Positions 44,836-56,258 of a DNA stretch of 64,000 bases are shown in pieces. The notes under the pieces are model-generated. The model ran no database searches, had not been told where the DNA came from, and saw only the letters and a list, made by a program, of their open reading frames with translations. Numbering within the stretch: position 1 is the stretch's first letter; each line of letters begins with the position of its first letter. This DNA comes from Cladobotryum mycophilum (lineage: Eukaryota; Ascomycota; Sordariomycetes; Hypocreales; Hypocreaceae), in assembly GCA_036429605.1 (NCBI GenBank), contig JAVFKD010000015.1, forward strand, positions 2,751,421 through 2,815,420. Direction: 5' to 3'. The position numbers were made by a program, and so were the translations under genes.

Positions 44836-47269
44836 AGATTTAAGAGATGTTTTCAGAAATCAGAGCGCGACATCAAACTTGTTGATGATGGCGGCGCCCC
44901 GCTATTGATGCGCAAGGTTCCAAGATGTGAAAAGGTCCAAGAGGTCGCGAGGCGACGCGGGGTGGTGATGGCTCTTTTATAGCTTGCCTTGGAAAGAGCA
45001 CTTGTAGTGGAGGGGCGTGGCGACGATGACGAAAGTTTGCGAAAGACTGAAAGTGGAAAGGCAGACGATGCGCCGCAGATGGAGATGTTGTTCTGCCTCG
45101 AAATTTGCGAGTGGTGCCCCGTAGGAGAGATGGAAATGCGAGAGCTGTCTGTATGCACCTGGAGTAGGGGATACGGCGCGCAGCTTCTCTGTGCAGATTA
45201 GATGATGCAAAGAATAAAATGATTTCAGGGTAGCGCACACGATGAGCTGCAGCAACCTAGAATTATAATCAAAGTAGCGTAAAAAGAAGAAGAAAAGGGA
45301 AACTAAAATAAAAAAGAGGAAGAAAAATAAATAGAGGTGAGAGTTTATTGCGCGACCGTTATTGTTGATGTGTGTGGATGTGGATGTGGATGTGGATGTG
45401 AATGCAGATGCAAACGGCGCTGCAGGAGAAGTGGTGGTGTGTTGTGTTCCTTTGGGGCGTCAAAACGGTGGTGGCTAGAATGCGCAGATGCGACAGCACG
45501 GTGGTTGGCTGGTTTGCGATTGAGCTGCGTTGCGAGGCGCAGGCCTGTCTGTTACTTGTAATTTTGTATGGAGGGAGGGAGAGCTGGCTGGAGCTGGAGC
45601 TGGAGGGAAAAGAAAATAAAAATAAAATAAAAAGGTAGGTGGTGGTACGGAGTACTTAGGTAAGGGAAGTAGACCTTGGACTGGCTGGCCGTATTTTATT
45701 TCCCTTTTTATTTCTTTTTGTATTTTCTCCGGAGCCGAAGGTACAAATAGGAGGGTTAAGAGGGGGAGGGGAGGGTTTGCCTGCGTGCGTGGTATTTTAA
45801 GGGAAAATGTAGGAGAAAGTTGTTTGGCCCAACTCAATCAGAGAGACGGGGTCGCCTCATAACCTGGGGCTTATTTATTTATCCGATTTACGATTGAAAT
45901 GAGGTCGACGCGCGGGCAACCAAGTGGGCGAGGCTGGGAGGAGTGAGTTGGGTGCTACATAATACTTGTACATACATGGAAGTTGACCGCCCTCCCCTTG
46001 TTTTTTTGGGTCCTCAGATAGTAACATGTAGACGGGAACTTTCGGTCAGTTCACCATGTGCATGATGCCATCATTCATTGTTTGGCACACGCAGAAAAAG
46101 AGAAATGACAAACACAATTCTATTGAATCTCTTGTACCGAGCACCGTGTACTGTGTGTGTGTGTGCCGAGAAAAGGATGAGAAATGCGTGTCCAGGGGCG
46201 GCAATGACTGATAACGCGTAGAGAGTCATGTCCTCCGTTTTGTTCCTGTACCTGACTTGGATGTTGGTGGATTCGCCAAAAAAAAAAAAAAATAGGAGGC
46301 TGTCGAGATGCGTTCGCGATGCAAAATTCCTACCTACCTCGTAGCCACCGGTGCATCGAAAGAATGAGATGAGGAAAAGACGCATTTGCTCCTCGAGATG
46401 AGAATAAAAAATATCGCATCGCTCAATTCATCTGATACGGGATGCTGCCAATAAAGAAAAGTAAACATTCAGCTCGTGTGACTGAGTCCCTGTATGTACG
46501 TGAACTTGCCTCATCCACCCAGGACGCGTGCAAGAAAGTTCTGACCGTAATCCATTAAACGAGGGGATATGCAATTGGCCCGTATAGGCTACTGACAAAA
46601 AGCGTGAGACACCAGGCACGGTTTGCGGATGCTTGATCAGCACCATGTGCACCATGTTTTTCTGTCCATGGCATCCCTGAGGGTCTGTCTCGGTCAGGTG
46701 ACTTTGCCAATATTAAATGAGCAAAAACAAGTAATTTCGTTCAGAGCTAAGCCTGACTTGGCATGGAGCATTTGGGTCTCGACCAGCATCCAAAGGACAT
46801 GTACAACCCGTCTGACTGATTGCAAGCCATCATTACGATAACCCAGAAATGTGTAACACTCATTTACAAGTACTGGGTAGATACAATGCAAACTTGTTGG
46901 TGGGCTAACAAGACAAATCCTCACCATATTCACGTGATTTACTCTTTATCACCATGTGATTAACCACGTGTAGATTACAATCCATTGATTATGTCATCAT
47001 CTTATCGCAAACAATGTGGAGTCTATCTTTGCGCTAGCCTTGGCTGGACCAAAAAAAGTTGTCGACCATATCAAGAGCGAGGCGTGAAAATTTCCCACCT
47101 ACCCAGCGCTGATATCGCTGAAAGGACTTAGTTTGCGAAACACTGTTTCGTTGTCTTGTGAATTCAAATCAAATCGTTCTGCATCTTATAATCATAAACC
47201 TTGGGGCTGAAGCTTTTTCGACCTCTCCACATCGAATCTTCCACTTTTAATCTCCATCCTCCAGTCCTC
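44836..47269. other. Gene-free region between divergent bdf1 and UTP5-type genes
   Basis: About 2.4 kb of promoter and spacer. A hexamer run (ggatgt)n lies at about 45372-45400, (tg)n near 46152-46164 and a poly-A run at 46277-46291. Two CACGTG E-box palindromes sit at 46931-46936 and 46965-46970. No RNA gene or ORF with coding bias was recognised. Confidence 0.4.
46931..46970. promoter_or_regulatory. Paired E-box sites upstream of the UTP5-type gene
   Basis: Two perfect CACGTG palindromes 34 bp apart flank catgtg, 300 bp upstream of the UTP5-type ATG. CACGTG binds bHLH factors such as Cbf1/Pho4 homologs. Function is inferred only. Confidence 0.35.
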
Positions 47270-48457
47270 ATGCCCATGTCGAAAAAAGTGCCGGCCAGGC
47301 TGGCGGCTCCCATCGTCAAGTCAAACGCAAAGCGGCCAACAAAGAACACAATTGATGAGACCCGGACGTCGGTTTCTGGAACAGATGCTCTGCAGAGTTC
47401 CCAGGTCGAGACGATAGACATTTCTTCCGACCCCGATAGCGACGAGGACCTCTCGGAGGATGAGAATGAAGAGGCAGATGCCATCAAGGCCGAGGAGGTA
47501 GTACCTCTGGTCAATGGCAAGCAAAACACCGGGACAAAAGCAGAGGATGCAGAGTCGGACGAGGAGCCCACCTCGCCGTCCTTTGGCGAGCTGTTGCGTG
47601 GCAATGAGGCGATCGACGTTACAGCCATGCTCCAGCAGCCCGCTGCGGCCAACAATACCGTGGCCCGAACTGAGCGAACAGCCATTGTCCCGCCTACCCA
47701 CCAGTCCCTCGTCACAGTCTTGTCCCAGGCGCTTTCTACAGACGACACAGACCTTCTCGAATCCTGTCTGCACACGACAGATCTTCTTACCATCCGAAAC
47801 ACAATCGAGCGCATTGATAGCTCTCTAGCCGGTATCCTTCTCAATAAACTGGCCGCCAGACTACACAGACGACCCGGCCGTGCTGGCACGCTCATGACAT
47901 GGGTGCAGTGGACTCTGATCGCCCACGGCGGCGCATTGGCATCGCAGACCAAGGTTGTCCACAGCCTGAGCAGTTTGCAAAAGGTATTGGCAGACAGGGC
48001 CAAGGGACTCAACAGCTTGTTGGCCCTCAAAGGCAAGCTGGACATTCTCGAGGGCCAGATGGAGCTCAGAAGGAAGATGCAGAGCTCCAAGCTCATTGGG
48101 CAGGACGACGATGACGCCGAGGAGGAGGAGGATGTAATCTACGTTGAGGGCGAAGAGCACGACGTCAACCAAAAGGACCTTGCCAACGGTGTTCGCTCCC
48201 GAAGAAGACGTGCCGGGGGTGACGACGATGACGACGATGTCGTCCTTGCCAACGGCTTCGTCGGCGATTCGGAAGATGAGGAGCAGGACTCTGACGACGC
48301 CGGCGAAGAAAGCGACGACGCAGAGGAGGCCCTTGACGAAGACGAGGTCAACTACGACGATGTAGACGAATCCATGGGCGAGGACGAAGAGAGCGACGTT
48401 GAGGCCGCCCCACCCACCAAAGTCCAAAAGGTGGGATCATTTGGGAAAAAGAAATGA
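47270..48457 (+). CDS. utp5: Small-subunit processome protein with Utp12 domain (UTP5-type)
   Basis: A single exon of 395 residues starting MPMSKKVPARL; the frame upstream opens only with TTG. The acidic N-terminus (SSDPDSDEDLSEDENEE) is followed by a conserved helical domain from about residue 140 to 255 (SLVTVLSQALSTDDTDLLESC, TIRNTIERIDSSLAGILLNK, LMTWVQWTLIAHGG, LNSLLALKGKLDILEGQME). This fits the Utp12 domain of t-UTP proteins that assemble on nascent pre-rRNA in the nucleolus. The C-terminus is very acidic with Asp/Glu runs and a basic end (GSFGKKK). Without the WD40 repeats of longer Utp12-domain proteins, the short fungal UTP5 form is the best match. It is expected to be essential for 18S rRNA production. 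Confidence 0.8.
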   Translation: MPMSKKVPARLAAPIVKSNAKRPTKNTIDETRTSVSGTDALQSSQVETIDISSDPDSDEDLSEDENEEADAIKAEEVVPLVNGKQNTGTKAEDAESDEEPTSPSFGELLRGNEAIDVTAMLQQPAAANNTVARTERTAIVPPTHQSLVTVLSQALSTDDTDLLESCLHTTDLLTIRNTIERIDSSLAGILLNKLAARLHRRPGRAGTLMTWVQWTLIAHGGALASQTKVVHSLSSLQKVLADRAKGLNSLLALKGKLDILEGQMELRRKMQSSKLIGQDDDDAEEEEDVIYVEGEEHDVNQKDLANGVRSRRRRAGGDDDDDDVVLANGFVGDSEDEEQDSDDAGEESDDAEEALDEDEVNYDDVDESMGEDEESDVEAAPPTKVQKVGSFGKKK

Positions 48458-49163
48458 GGACCAAAGAAGAAAAAGTTTTTTGAAAAGAGCGATGTATAGC
48501 GGAGTGACATTGGGGGCTCCTCTGGCGTTTGGTTTTTTTTCAAATGTAGATTCTTTTTCTCTTTCTTTTTGGGTGTAGGCAAAAAAAATTGTAACAACTC
48601 TTTGATACCTTGGCATGCCCACCCTGATGAAATTGTGAAGCCCCGAGAAGACATCTGCGATACAGACCATAATACAAGATTAAAACAATCATACTTTGTT
48701 AATTCAGAATATCAGGGAAAGCATTACTTTTACCACCCACCCCCGTCAATCTGTCTTTTCTCTCTACATCCAGCAGTTCTCGTGTATATGCAAGTTCACC
48801 CCCAAATTCTCTCTCTCCCATCCCTATCCTAATTGCCCTTCCTGTCCATGCGGGCCCTTCTATCAGTCCAGCCCAAATCCCCTCCCCCCAAGATACGCTC
48901 CCCCCAATGCACAAAATGCCCCTCTATGGCTCTGTACAAGAACCATTACAAAAGTATATAATAAAGGAAATTCCGTTGTAGTGAGCTGTCATGTATGGAA
49001 AAGAAAAGAAAAGAAAAGAAAAATGTTCGCTATGCCGCGATGTAATAAAGTAGTAGTTAGCAGGAAATGCATGCGCTTCATGAAGGAAGGTATCACTAAT
49101 AGAGGGACAAAAAACCCAAAGTCGCCTACAACAATGAAAAAAAGTCGATGATGGAAAAACGGC
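48458..49163. other. Spacer between convergent UTP5-type and unknown genes
   Basis: 3' flanks with T- and A-runs (for example aaaagaaaagaaaag near 49000); no gene recognised. Confidence 0.4.
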
Positions 49164-51010
49164 TTAGATGGCCCAACTGCCTCTCCTTTCTCGAACGCCC
49201 CAAGCCAGAGGATCCAAGCTGTCCAGATCTGGGTGCTGTCTGGCCCATTCGGTAATGTATACTTTCAGCGCCATCCACCGAGGACATCTGTTTTCTTCTG
49301 AAGTCTCTTCTAGTTTCATCTCCAGCATGTGGCCAATGGCCATCTGCTTCACATCATCGCGCCGTAGTTCTTCGATGCTCACACGACTAATACGAGACAG
49401 CTCTTCATCAAACCCACGGGCCATGGCAGGATAGCCCAGCGACAGGTAGTTGTACACTTGGGTGATAAACTCCTCGCCAAACTCTTGGGAAATCTTCTCA
49501 TCTCGCTCCGCCTGGGCCTTTTCACGCTGTAATCTCTCATTCAGGCCATGCAACATGTGGAGACCTTTGGGCTCCGTGCTCCTTTGGCGCAGCTCGGCAC
49601 TCCACAGACCGGTGTCGGATGTGCTCTCTGAGGAATCGCCAGACGACCATAAGGAAGCAGGCTCCTCGCTAATCGGGCGAGATTCAATGGAGCACACGCA
49701 AGCTTCCCGTGGAGTGGATGGTGGATACGGAGTCACCATCATTTCTGGGCCATGCAAATCCGGGGGAACGATGCAACCGCCGGTCGATTCCGACCTGCAG
49801 CAGTACCCCCTCCAAAGGCCGCCCTGGCCCGATAGATCCCGACACTGTTCCTCGAGAACATGATGATCAAACGGATGATCAGTCTCCAGTTTGGTGAGCT
49901 TTGGAGACGGACACCTTCTAAAAATTAGCTCTTTACCAAGCATGGGAGGAGAAGCGGCCTTGTGCCTCCTCAAGAGGTCGAGGTCATTGTGCGGGACACG
50001 GAAGTTGACAAACGGCCTGCCGAATGGACTGTGGTTCTGGCGGCCGGACTCTGGTGACATGTGAGACATCGGAGTGTGGGGCAATTTCGGGCCCCCATCA
50101 ACCGGCTGGAGAGAGGAGGGATCGGCGTGTCTCGCCTTTTCTTGCATCATAGCATGACGATTGGCCTCGCCAAGGGCCAGTTGCAGCTCAGTCATGGAAT
50201 CTTGCTTGTCATCGGCGACAAGAGGCTTGGTCGTCGTCCACATTGGATCGGGAGGCAAATCAAAGTCCAACTTGTCGAGATCCGAGTCCGTTCTGTGCAA
50301 TATGGGAGAGCTTGTGCGGTCCTCTATCACTTCATCATCCCCTCTTTCATGGGCCTTGAGAATTGCATGGTCCTGCATGTGCTTGTGCCACCAATTCATG
50401 CCCAGATTGGACGACTTGCGCCGAGGCCTTGGCATAATCTGCTCTTCATCTGGGGGGTCCCCTCAGGGGAATTGTCGCTGCCAGAACCGTCGCGAAAGTA
50501 AAAGTGAGCCACACCACCCTCGCGGGCGCGACTGTTTGGGAACGCTGCGAGCGCCGCCTCTTCCATCTGTCTCTCGGCCTCCTTGGCCGCCAATTCCAGT
50601 AGATACTCCTTTACCCCTTCTTCCTCCGTCTCCCGGCGAGACGGTAGGTGGCGTAGAATTTCATCCTCGCCGACAGTGAAGCCATGTTTTCTCCTCCCAT
50701 GCTTGGGCTTTGCAGAGTAGATGTGGTTTGTGTAAGGGGTAATATCCGTCTTGTCGGCAGGTCGTGTGGCAGGCCCATGGTCGCCAACCCTTCGAGATCT
50801 TCGGGATGTCTCAATCAACTGAGGATGGAATCGTCGCCGTTCGCGCGGCTCTTGCGGAAAGGTTGGTGTTCGTGGAGAGGGTTCCGGAGTCAACTCGGGA
50901 TTCGGCCCAATCCTAGGTTGCGTAGGTTGCGAAATCTTGCGAACGGACTGGAAGGTGGTCTCAATGGGAATGGGGGCGAATCGCCTTCGCGGTTGCTCCG
51001 GATTGGTCAT
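49164..51010 (-). CDS. Conserved-looking fungal protein of unknown function, one frame break
   Basis: A single exon of about 615 residues from MTNPEQPRRRFAPIPIETT to GSWAI-stop. The N-terminal half is Pro/Arg-rich and disordered, with a basic block (AKPKHGRRKHGF) and an amphipathic helix (VKEYLLELAAKEAERQMEEA). The C-terminal 120 residues look folded: EFGEEFITQVYNYLSLGYPAM, FDEELSRISRVSIEELRRDD and CPRWMALKVYITEWARQHP. I do not recognise a named domain. The two halves are in different frames; the shift falls on a G6 run at 50452-50457 (plus strand), one base short, inside an otherwise sensible sequence (SPEGTP... to DEEQIMPRPRR). The ATG at 51010 has no better competitor. Confidence 0.7.
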
Positions 51011-54000
51011 AACTGCGGTGTATTGTAGGTTGTTTTTTTCCCCCAAGATGACAGGATAATAAGGAAGCGGAGATGAGTTGTTGCTGGAATAACCAAGCAA
51101 GCGGAAGAGGTGGATTTTAAGAGGACATGCCCTCAACGTTGGGGGTTCGTCGATGCAAGCCGAGATCGTTCAAAGGCGGGGATTGCGATACAAGGTGGAG
51201 GATGTAGGGTCGCAACTGGGTATCAAAAGAGCCCAATGACTGGGAACAGGTACTATGATCCTGAGGCGAATAAAAAAGAAATCGATTGCAAAGAAAAATG
51301 TGAAGAGGAAGAAAAAAAAACTTGATGGCACTGGCAGGTGTAACAGAAAAGTTCTTGGAGGAGTGACGAATGTGTACAGCGTACCGAGTACAAAAGTCGG
51401 GTACAATGACCTGACAGTACAATGCACAAGAGTCAAACCGAGTCACAAAAGTATGTACGTACATACAGGTTAATCAATCATTCGGAGGCGCCTCTGCACT
51501 CAATCAAGACAAAGTCCCTAAAAATCCGGTCGTCGGGCGGTGGGGTGGGGAACTTAATGTGTGGCTTGCCTTCGGGTTGAAGCTGAGCATGCCGGGCACA
51601 GTGAATGATTGGTGAGACCTGATAAGATTGTACTGTGGTCAGATAGGCAGGTTAGGCCTTGGCCCTGCAGCTTGGTCCCCTGGAATAGTGGCAAATGGAC
51701 CCCTGAGGAACGTGGGGAAGCAACAGTACATGATAAGAATCTCACACAGTGGCTACTTTGGTTAGGGGCTCTTATTTTTTGGGTCCGCCACAGTAAGAAA
51801 GAGCCCGAGGGCAACGGAACACATGGCCCCTCCTTTTGTTCTCCTCATGCCGGCGACGGGACAAGACTGTTCATGATGATGAAGGGCCTCGATCCATGGT
51901 ATCCATCCATCACGAGAAAGGACTTGATCATCCATCACACGAGCTGCACGAAATTATCGCATGGATGGATGAATGGATAGATGGATGGACCAATCTTTCT
52001 TTCCTTTCGCTTCCACAATCACGCCATCGTCCGAGTCTGCTCCCTGTTTGTCTGTCTGTCTGTCTTGTCTCTCCCTTTCAAGGTCCTTGTAGCGACAGCA
52101 ACGGTCAGCAAGGTGGAATGAGAACTCATCCCACAAGTAGCCTTGTCATCCAGTTCTTTGGAACCCCAATCTCGCCAAGTTGGTTAGTGTCTCTAGTGCT
52201 AGGGCTCTTCCGTGGCGCTCGACTGGCATCCCTTTGCATCCATCCATCTCAAGACCTCACCGACAATTGTTCACCAGCAGCGGCAACTCTGATTGTTGAG
52301 AAAGCAATGGAATGAGGGGGGAGATGGCTGTTGAGATCCTCCGCAGTCAGCGTCGCCTTTTTGATCAGATGCGATATACCGATTATGCAGCCGATGACGG
52401 AGCATCCCATATCTTTCAAATGCTGACAATTCACATGACAAACGGCATTTTCCCGTGCGGCCTTTGTGGTGGTATTAAAATTACGGTATTCAGGAGACAA
52501 GAGCCTCAGCCACGATACTGGAGATTGGCGAAATTGCCACAATTTCATGCGTTGCCCACGGCATCCACTTGGTACGGAATGCGGACCTGGGCCGTTTAAT
52601 TGCTTCCATTCTTGAATCAGACTTCTTTTCATGGGATTAAACAGGGAACAAGCTTTCTTGTGATGTACTGCTGCAAGGAAACACGCGTCTGTTCCCCTTG
52701 GCAGGGCTGAAATTCTGCATCAACGGCTGAAGCCCCCACGCCGAGGAGCTTTGAGATGTGAGGCTGTCTGAATCCCTTGTCGAGTAACCCGTTCAACAAT
52801 GAGCCCAACATGCGCCCAATGGCTTGATCCTGGTTGAAAATATACATCAAACAATATTAACTCTTCAGACCTTGGACTCTGATGATCTGATTGGGGCAAA
52901 CATATTTGGATGACCAAAATGCCGTTCTTGTGCTTCGGGCAGACTCAAGAGGCTTGAAAATGCTACAATCTTTACCAGCAAGATCAACAAAGCAATAATC
53001 TGCAATCAAAACGTTTAGCCTCCTATTGGAGGGTGCAATTCGCCACGATCGGTCTACCCTAGAATGGTCATAGTTCACAGCATTTCAATTTCTTATCAAC
53101 ACACACTATCAAATAACCACCCACTCCACTCCAACTTTTATAACGGTGCTTGTCTGTGTTTCTTCTATAGTACTACAATCTGGTTGTACAGACGGTGGCG
53201 GATGTGGTGGTTTTCTCTACACCAATCACGCTGGCGAGAAATCGAAATCGGCTTTCTTGCAGCTGCAGCAACATACACAAGGTCAAGCCACGGCGCGGTA
53301 GATGCAGCAATGCGGAAATACAACACGTGTCCCATCGCCTACGATGCAGAGTATATGCTGAGTCGGAAGAGCACAGAACAACTGCCGAAAGGCGTTTAAC
53401 TGCGGTGAAGCATCACAGGTGTGACCATTCAACCGGATCAACTCTGTCACAGAATGCTGCAAGATATTCAAGCCCATCATTCCCCAGGTTGTCAGTACAT
53501 CTAGACATTGCAACCTTGGATCCAAGTGTATGCAAGAAGCTTATCATGGTTATCAGAGCAAAAGCACCTATCCGTTTCGGTGTCATCACGATCCTGGTTC
53601 AATTGGCTTATCAATACTGCCAAGCAGAGACACGCAGGATACATGGTACATGTGATAGATATGATATCGCATCCTCGAAGGAGGAAAAAAAGCCATTGTG
53701 TCAATTGATGCCCAAGAATGGGTATCCAAAGGATCGGCCACATCTAGACGCTGCAACTACAAGTATTCTCCATCAAAGCGCAGAAGCTGGCAGCGGGACA
53801 CGGAATGGCATTGTTGGAGGGACGACGAGGCGAGGAGCCGGGATATGGGCCCCATTGGACAATGCGCTGGCGATGATCTTGACTCGGATGGGTTTGTAGT
53901 CTCGGTTTTGCCCGCTTCAAGGGCTGGGATACCTATTCTGGCTGAGAAGTTTCTCAAGACAGGGAAGGCAAGCTCTCATAATGACGTGATGGTTGTTCAT

Positions 54001-56258
54001 TCATGGATATCCATGGCCGAGATAATCCACCCACCACGATAGCGGCAATGCTTCTGGAGTCGAGATGTTTCAATCTGAGCTTGGCATTTGCGTCCCTCTT
54101 TCTTGGCTTACTGCATGTTTGAGAGCAGAAGGAAAACCCAGGGTCTGTGCTGAACCAATCAGAGGGCAATTTGTAGTAGAAAACTAGGAAGATGCAACGG
54201 CACTGGATGGGCTCGGGGGTTGCAAGGAACAGGCTGGGACGAGACGCACCAAGTGGCGCTCCCTCTGCTTAAGCGTTGCTGCAGTGCATCAAGTGAGTTT
54301 GAATCAGAATCATGGGAGTGGATTGGCCCCCACTGTAACCACTGAAAGAGATCCACAGGCACTGGTCCTGTTCCGGAATGCTGCCAAAAAAAAAAAAAAA
54401 AAAAAAGAGTTGAAGTGTTTGTAGCAGAAAGACAGTCGTATACGAGCATGACTGCGTTTTGAGTCTCAGTGTGAATACGAAGGGCGGTTGATAGTTGTAT
54501 GCAACAACACAAATATAGAACCTGTAATTTCCTAAACCATTCATCCCTACCTACTTACGCGTATAGCACAACACAACAAGAGTTCAAATCAAAGTCAAAC
54601 GCGACGTGGGAGGAGGAGGAGGGAGGCAAGGAGGGAGAGCCTTGGTGGGCTGCTTCAGAGGTCTCGGAACAAGAGCCCCGGAACCTTGCATCATAGCAGG
54701 ACGTTCCACGTACACGGAGAGAAGGGATCTACAAAATCATCCATGTCGAGTGGACTTGCGCGCACCTGCATCCAGCATAGCATGTCTAAGGGGAGGAGAG
54801 GCTTGGAGAGACGCAGGGAGGGTCCAAACAAGAATTTTTTTCGTAAATAGAAGTAATAATACGTAGCAGTAGGTCGTAACAGTAGGAACTACAAGTATCG
54901 ACTCGGATCGTTGGAGGTTTAAACGTTCCATCGGTCTCATCCGGTCGACGCATTGAACCTCGTCCTTTCTATAGCGCATCGCTCCGTCGTCCAAACTTGG
55001 GCAAGGGAGGCAAGGTTCGACAGTTTCACGTTTCACAAGCCAGGAAGAGAAAAAAAGAGTGAGAGTGAGAGCGAGAAGAAAAAAAAGACGTTTTGAATAG
55101 GGGTCCTTTTGTTGGCTGCTGTTGTGCGACGTTGAAGGAGTTTGCCTTGCCCTCTCAATTCAAACTCGATTCCTTCGTCTCATCTGCTGGTTCAGCGTGA
55201 GCTTTTTGTTCTCCTTCAACATCCATTCATACATACACACATACACACTGCCGCATCCGTCCTTTTTTGGGCTGGCATCATCGTCAACGTTGCCACCAAC
55301 AACCCATTGATTGCGATAACCAACCATCGTCCTCTGTCAGTTGAGCGTCATCTTGGTCATCTTGTTGGTCCAGGGTCCTTCCTTCCTGTCGCATTTTGCT
55401 ACCGACTGATTTTTTATTTCCTTCATTTATTCATTCATTCAAATCAATCAATCAATCAATCACTCAATCAATCAACAATCAATAATCAATTTAACGCTTA
55501 TTATCTGCCGCCGCCCACCTGGAAAACGAGCAACAGGTTCAAGTAAACAAAAACACCACCACCACCACCACCACCACCACCACCAACTGATTTCATACAT
55601 ACAAATTACGGTTGCCCCCCAAAACTCCATCCGTCCATCCATCCAACTCATCTTCATTTCATTCAATGTTTGTCAGCGGCAACTTTACATCACATCGACA
55701 CTTTCTCTTCTTCTGGTAACGGCTTCGTCCTTCTTTTTGCCCTCTACATACATACCTGCGCCACACGATACCAACTCCCCTTCGGTGCCACCCGTTGCAA
55801 AAAAACAGCTTGTCCTCTTTTGAACTGTTCGAGGGGGAGGAACATCGTCACAAGCCTCAAGCAAGCCTCATCTCTTTCTGGTTGGTCTTTACATGTCTCG
55901 GCCATCACGCGCCCAACTGAGATACCCTCTCCCTCCCCCACATGAGACGAAACCTGACCACCTGACCCATTCCCCGAATAGCAAAGGGAGGGGAGGTCTA
56001 GATACGATACGACTCGAGAAACAGCTTTAGGCACAATATTAGCAGGACAAAAAGGAAAACATCAAGTATCTTGACCAATACGAGGTCGAGATTCTTGCTT
56101 CCGTCGCCCTGTAGCACCCACACCCACACCCACACCCCTTCGCCCTCACCCGCACAACCCGTTACCACAACCACAACCACACCACCGCTAACTACAAGTA
56201 TCCCCATCTCCAATAGCCTGTGGCGACCCTCTTCGGGGCCTTTTTTTACGGGGCAGTC
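51011..56258. other. Long gene-free region with simple repeats (5.2 kb)
   Basis: Between divergent genes. It holds (gatg)n-like repeats at 51958-51990, (tctg)n at 52046-52062, a 21-bp poly-A at about 54386-54406, (atca)n at 55442-55470, a CAC/ACC triplet run at 55550-55585 and several CT-rich stretches. The last 1.2 kb is probably promoter and long 5' UTR of the large gene at 56259. Open frames of up to 234 codons (53195-53899) have no coding character. An unannotated ncRNA cannot be excluded. Confidence 0.4.

Noticed and set aside
47164..48427. Long minus-strand frames (310 and 188 codons)
   Set aside because: Antisense to the UTP5-type gene; no motif.
53195..53899. 234-codon plus-strand frame
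   Set aside because: No ATG context, codon bias or motif; it overlaps other equally long frames in a gene-free region.
55550..55590. Triplet-repeat coding region
   Set aside because: The CAC/ACC run sits in the 5' leader of the large gene with no open frame of coding character.
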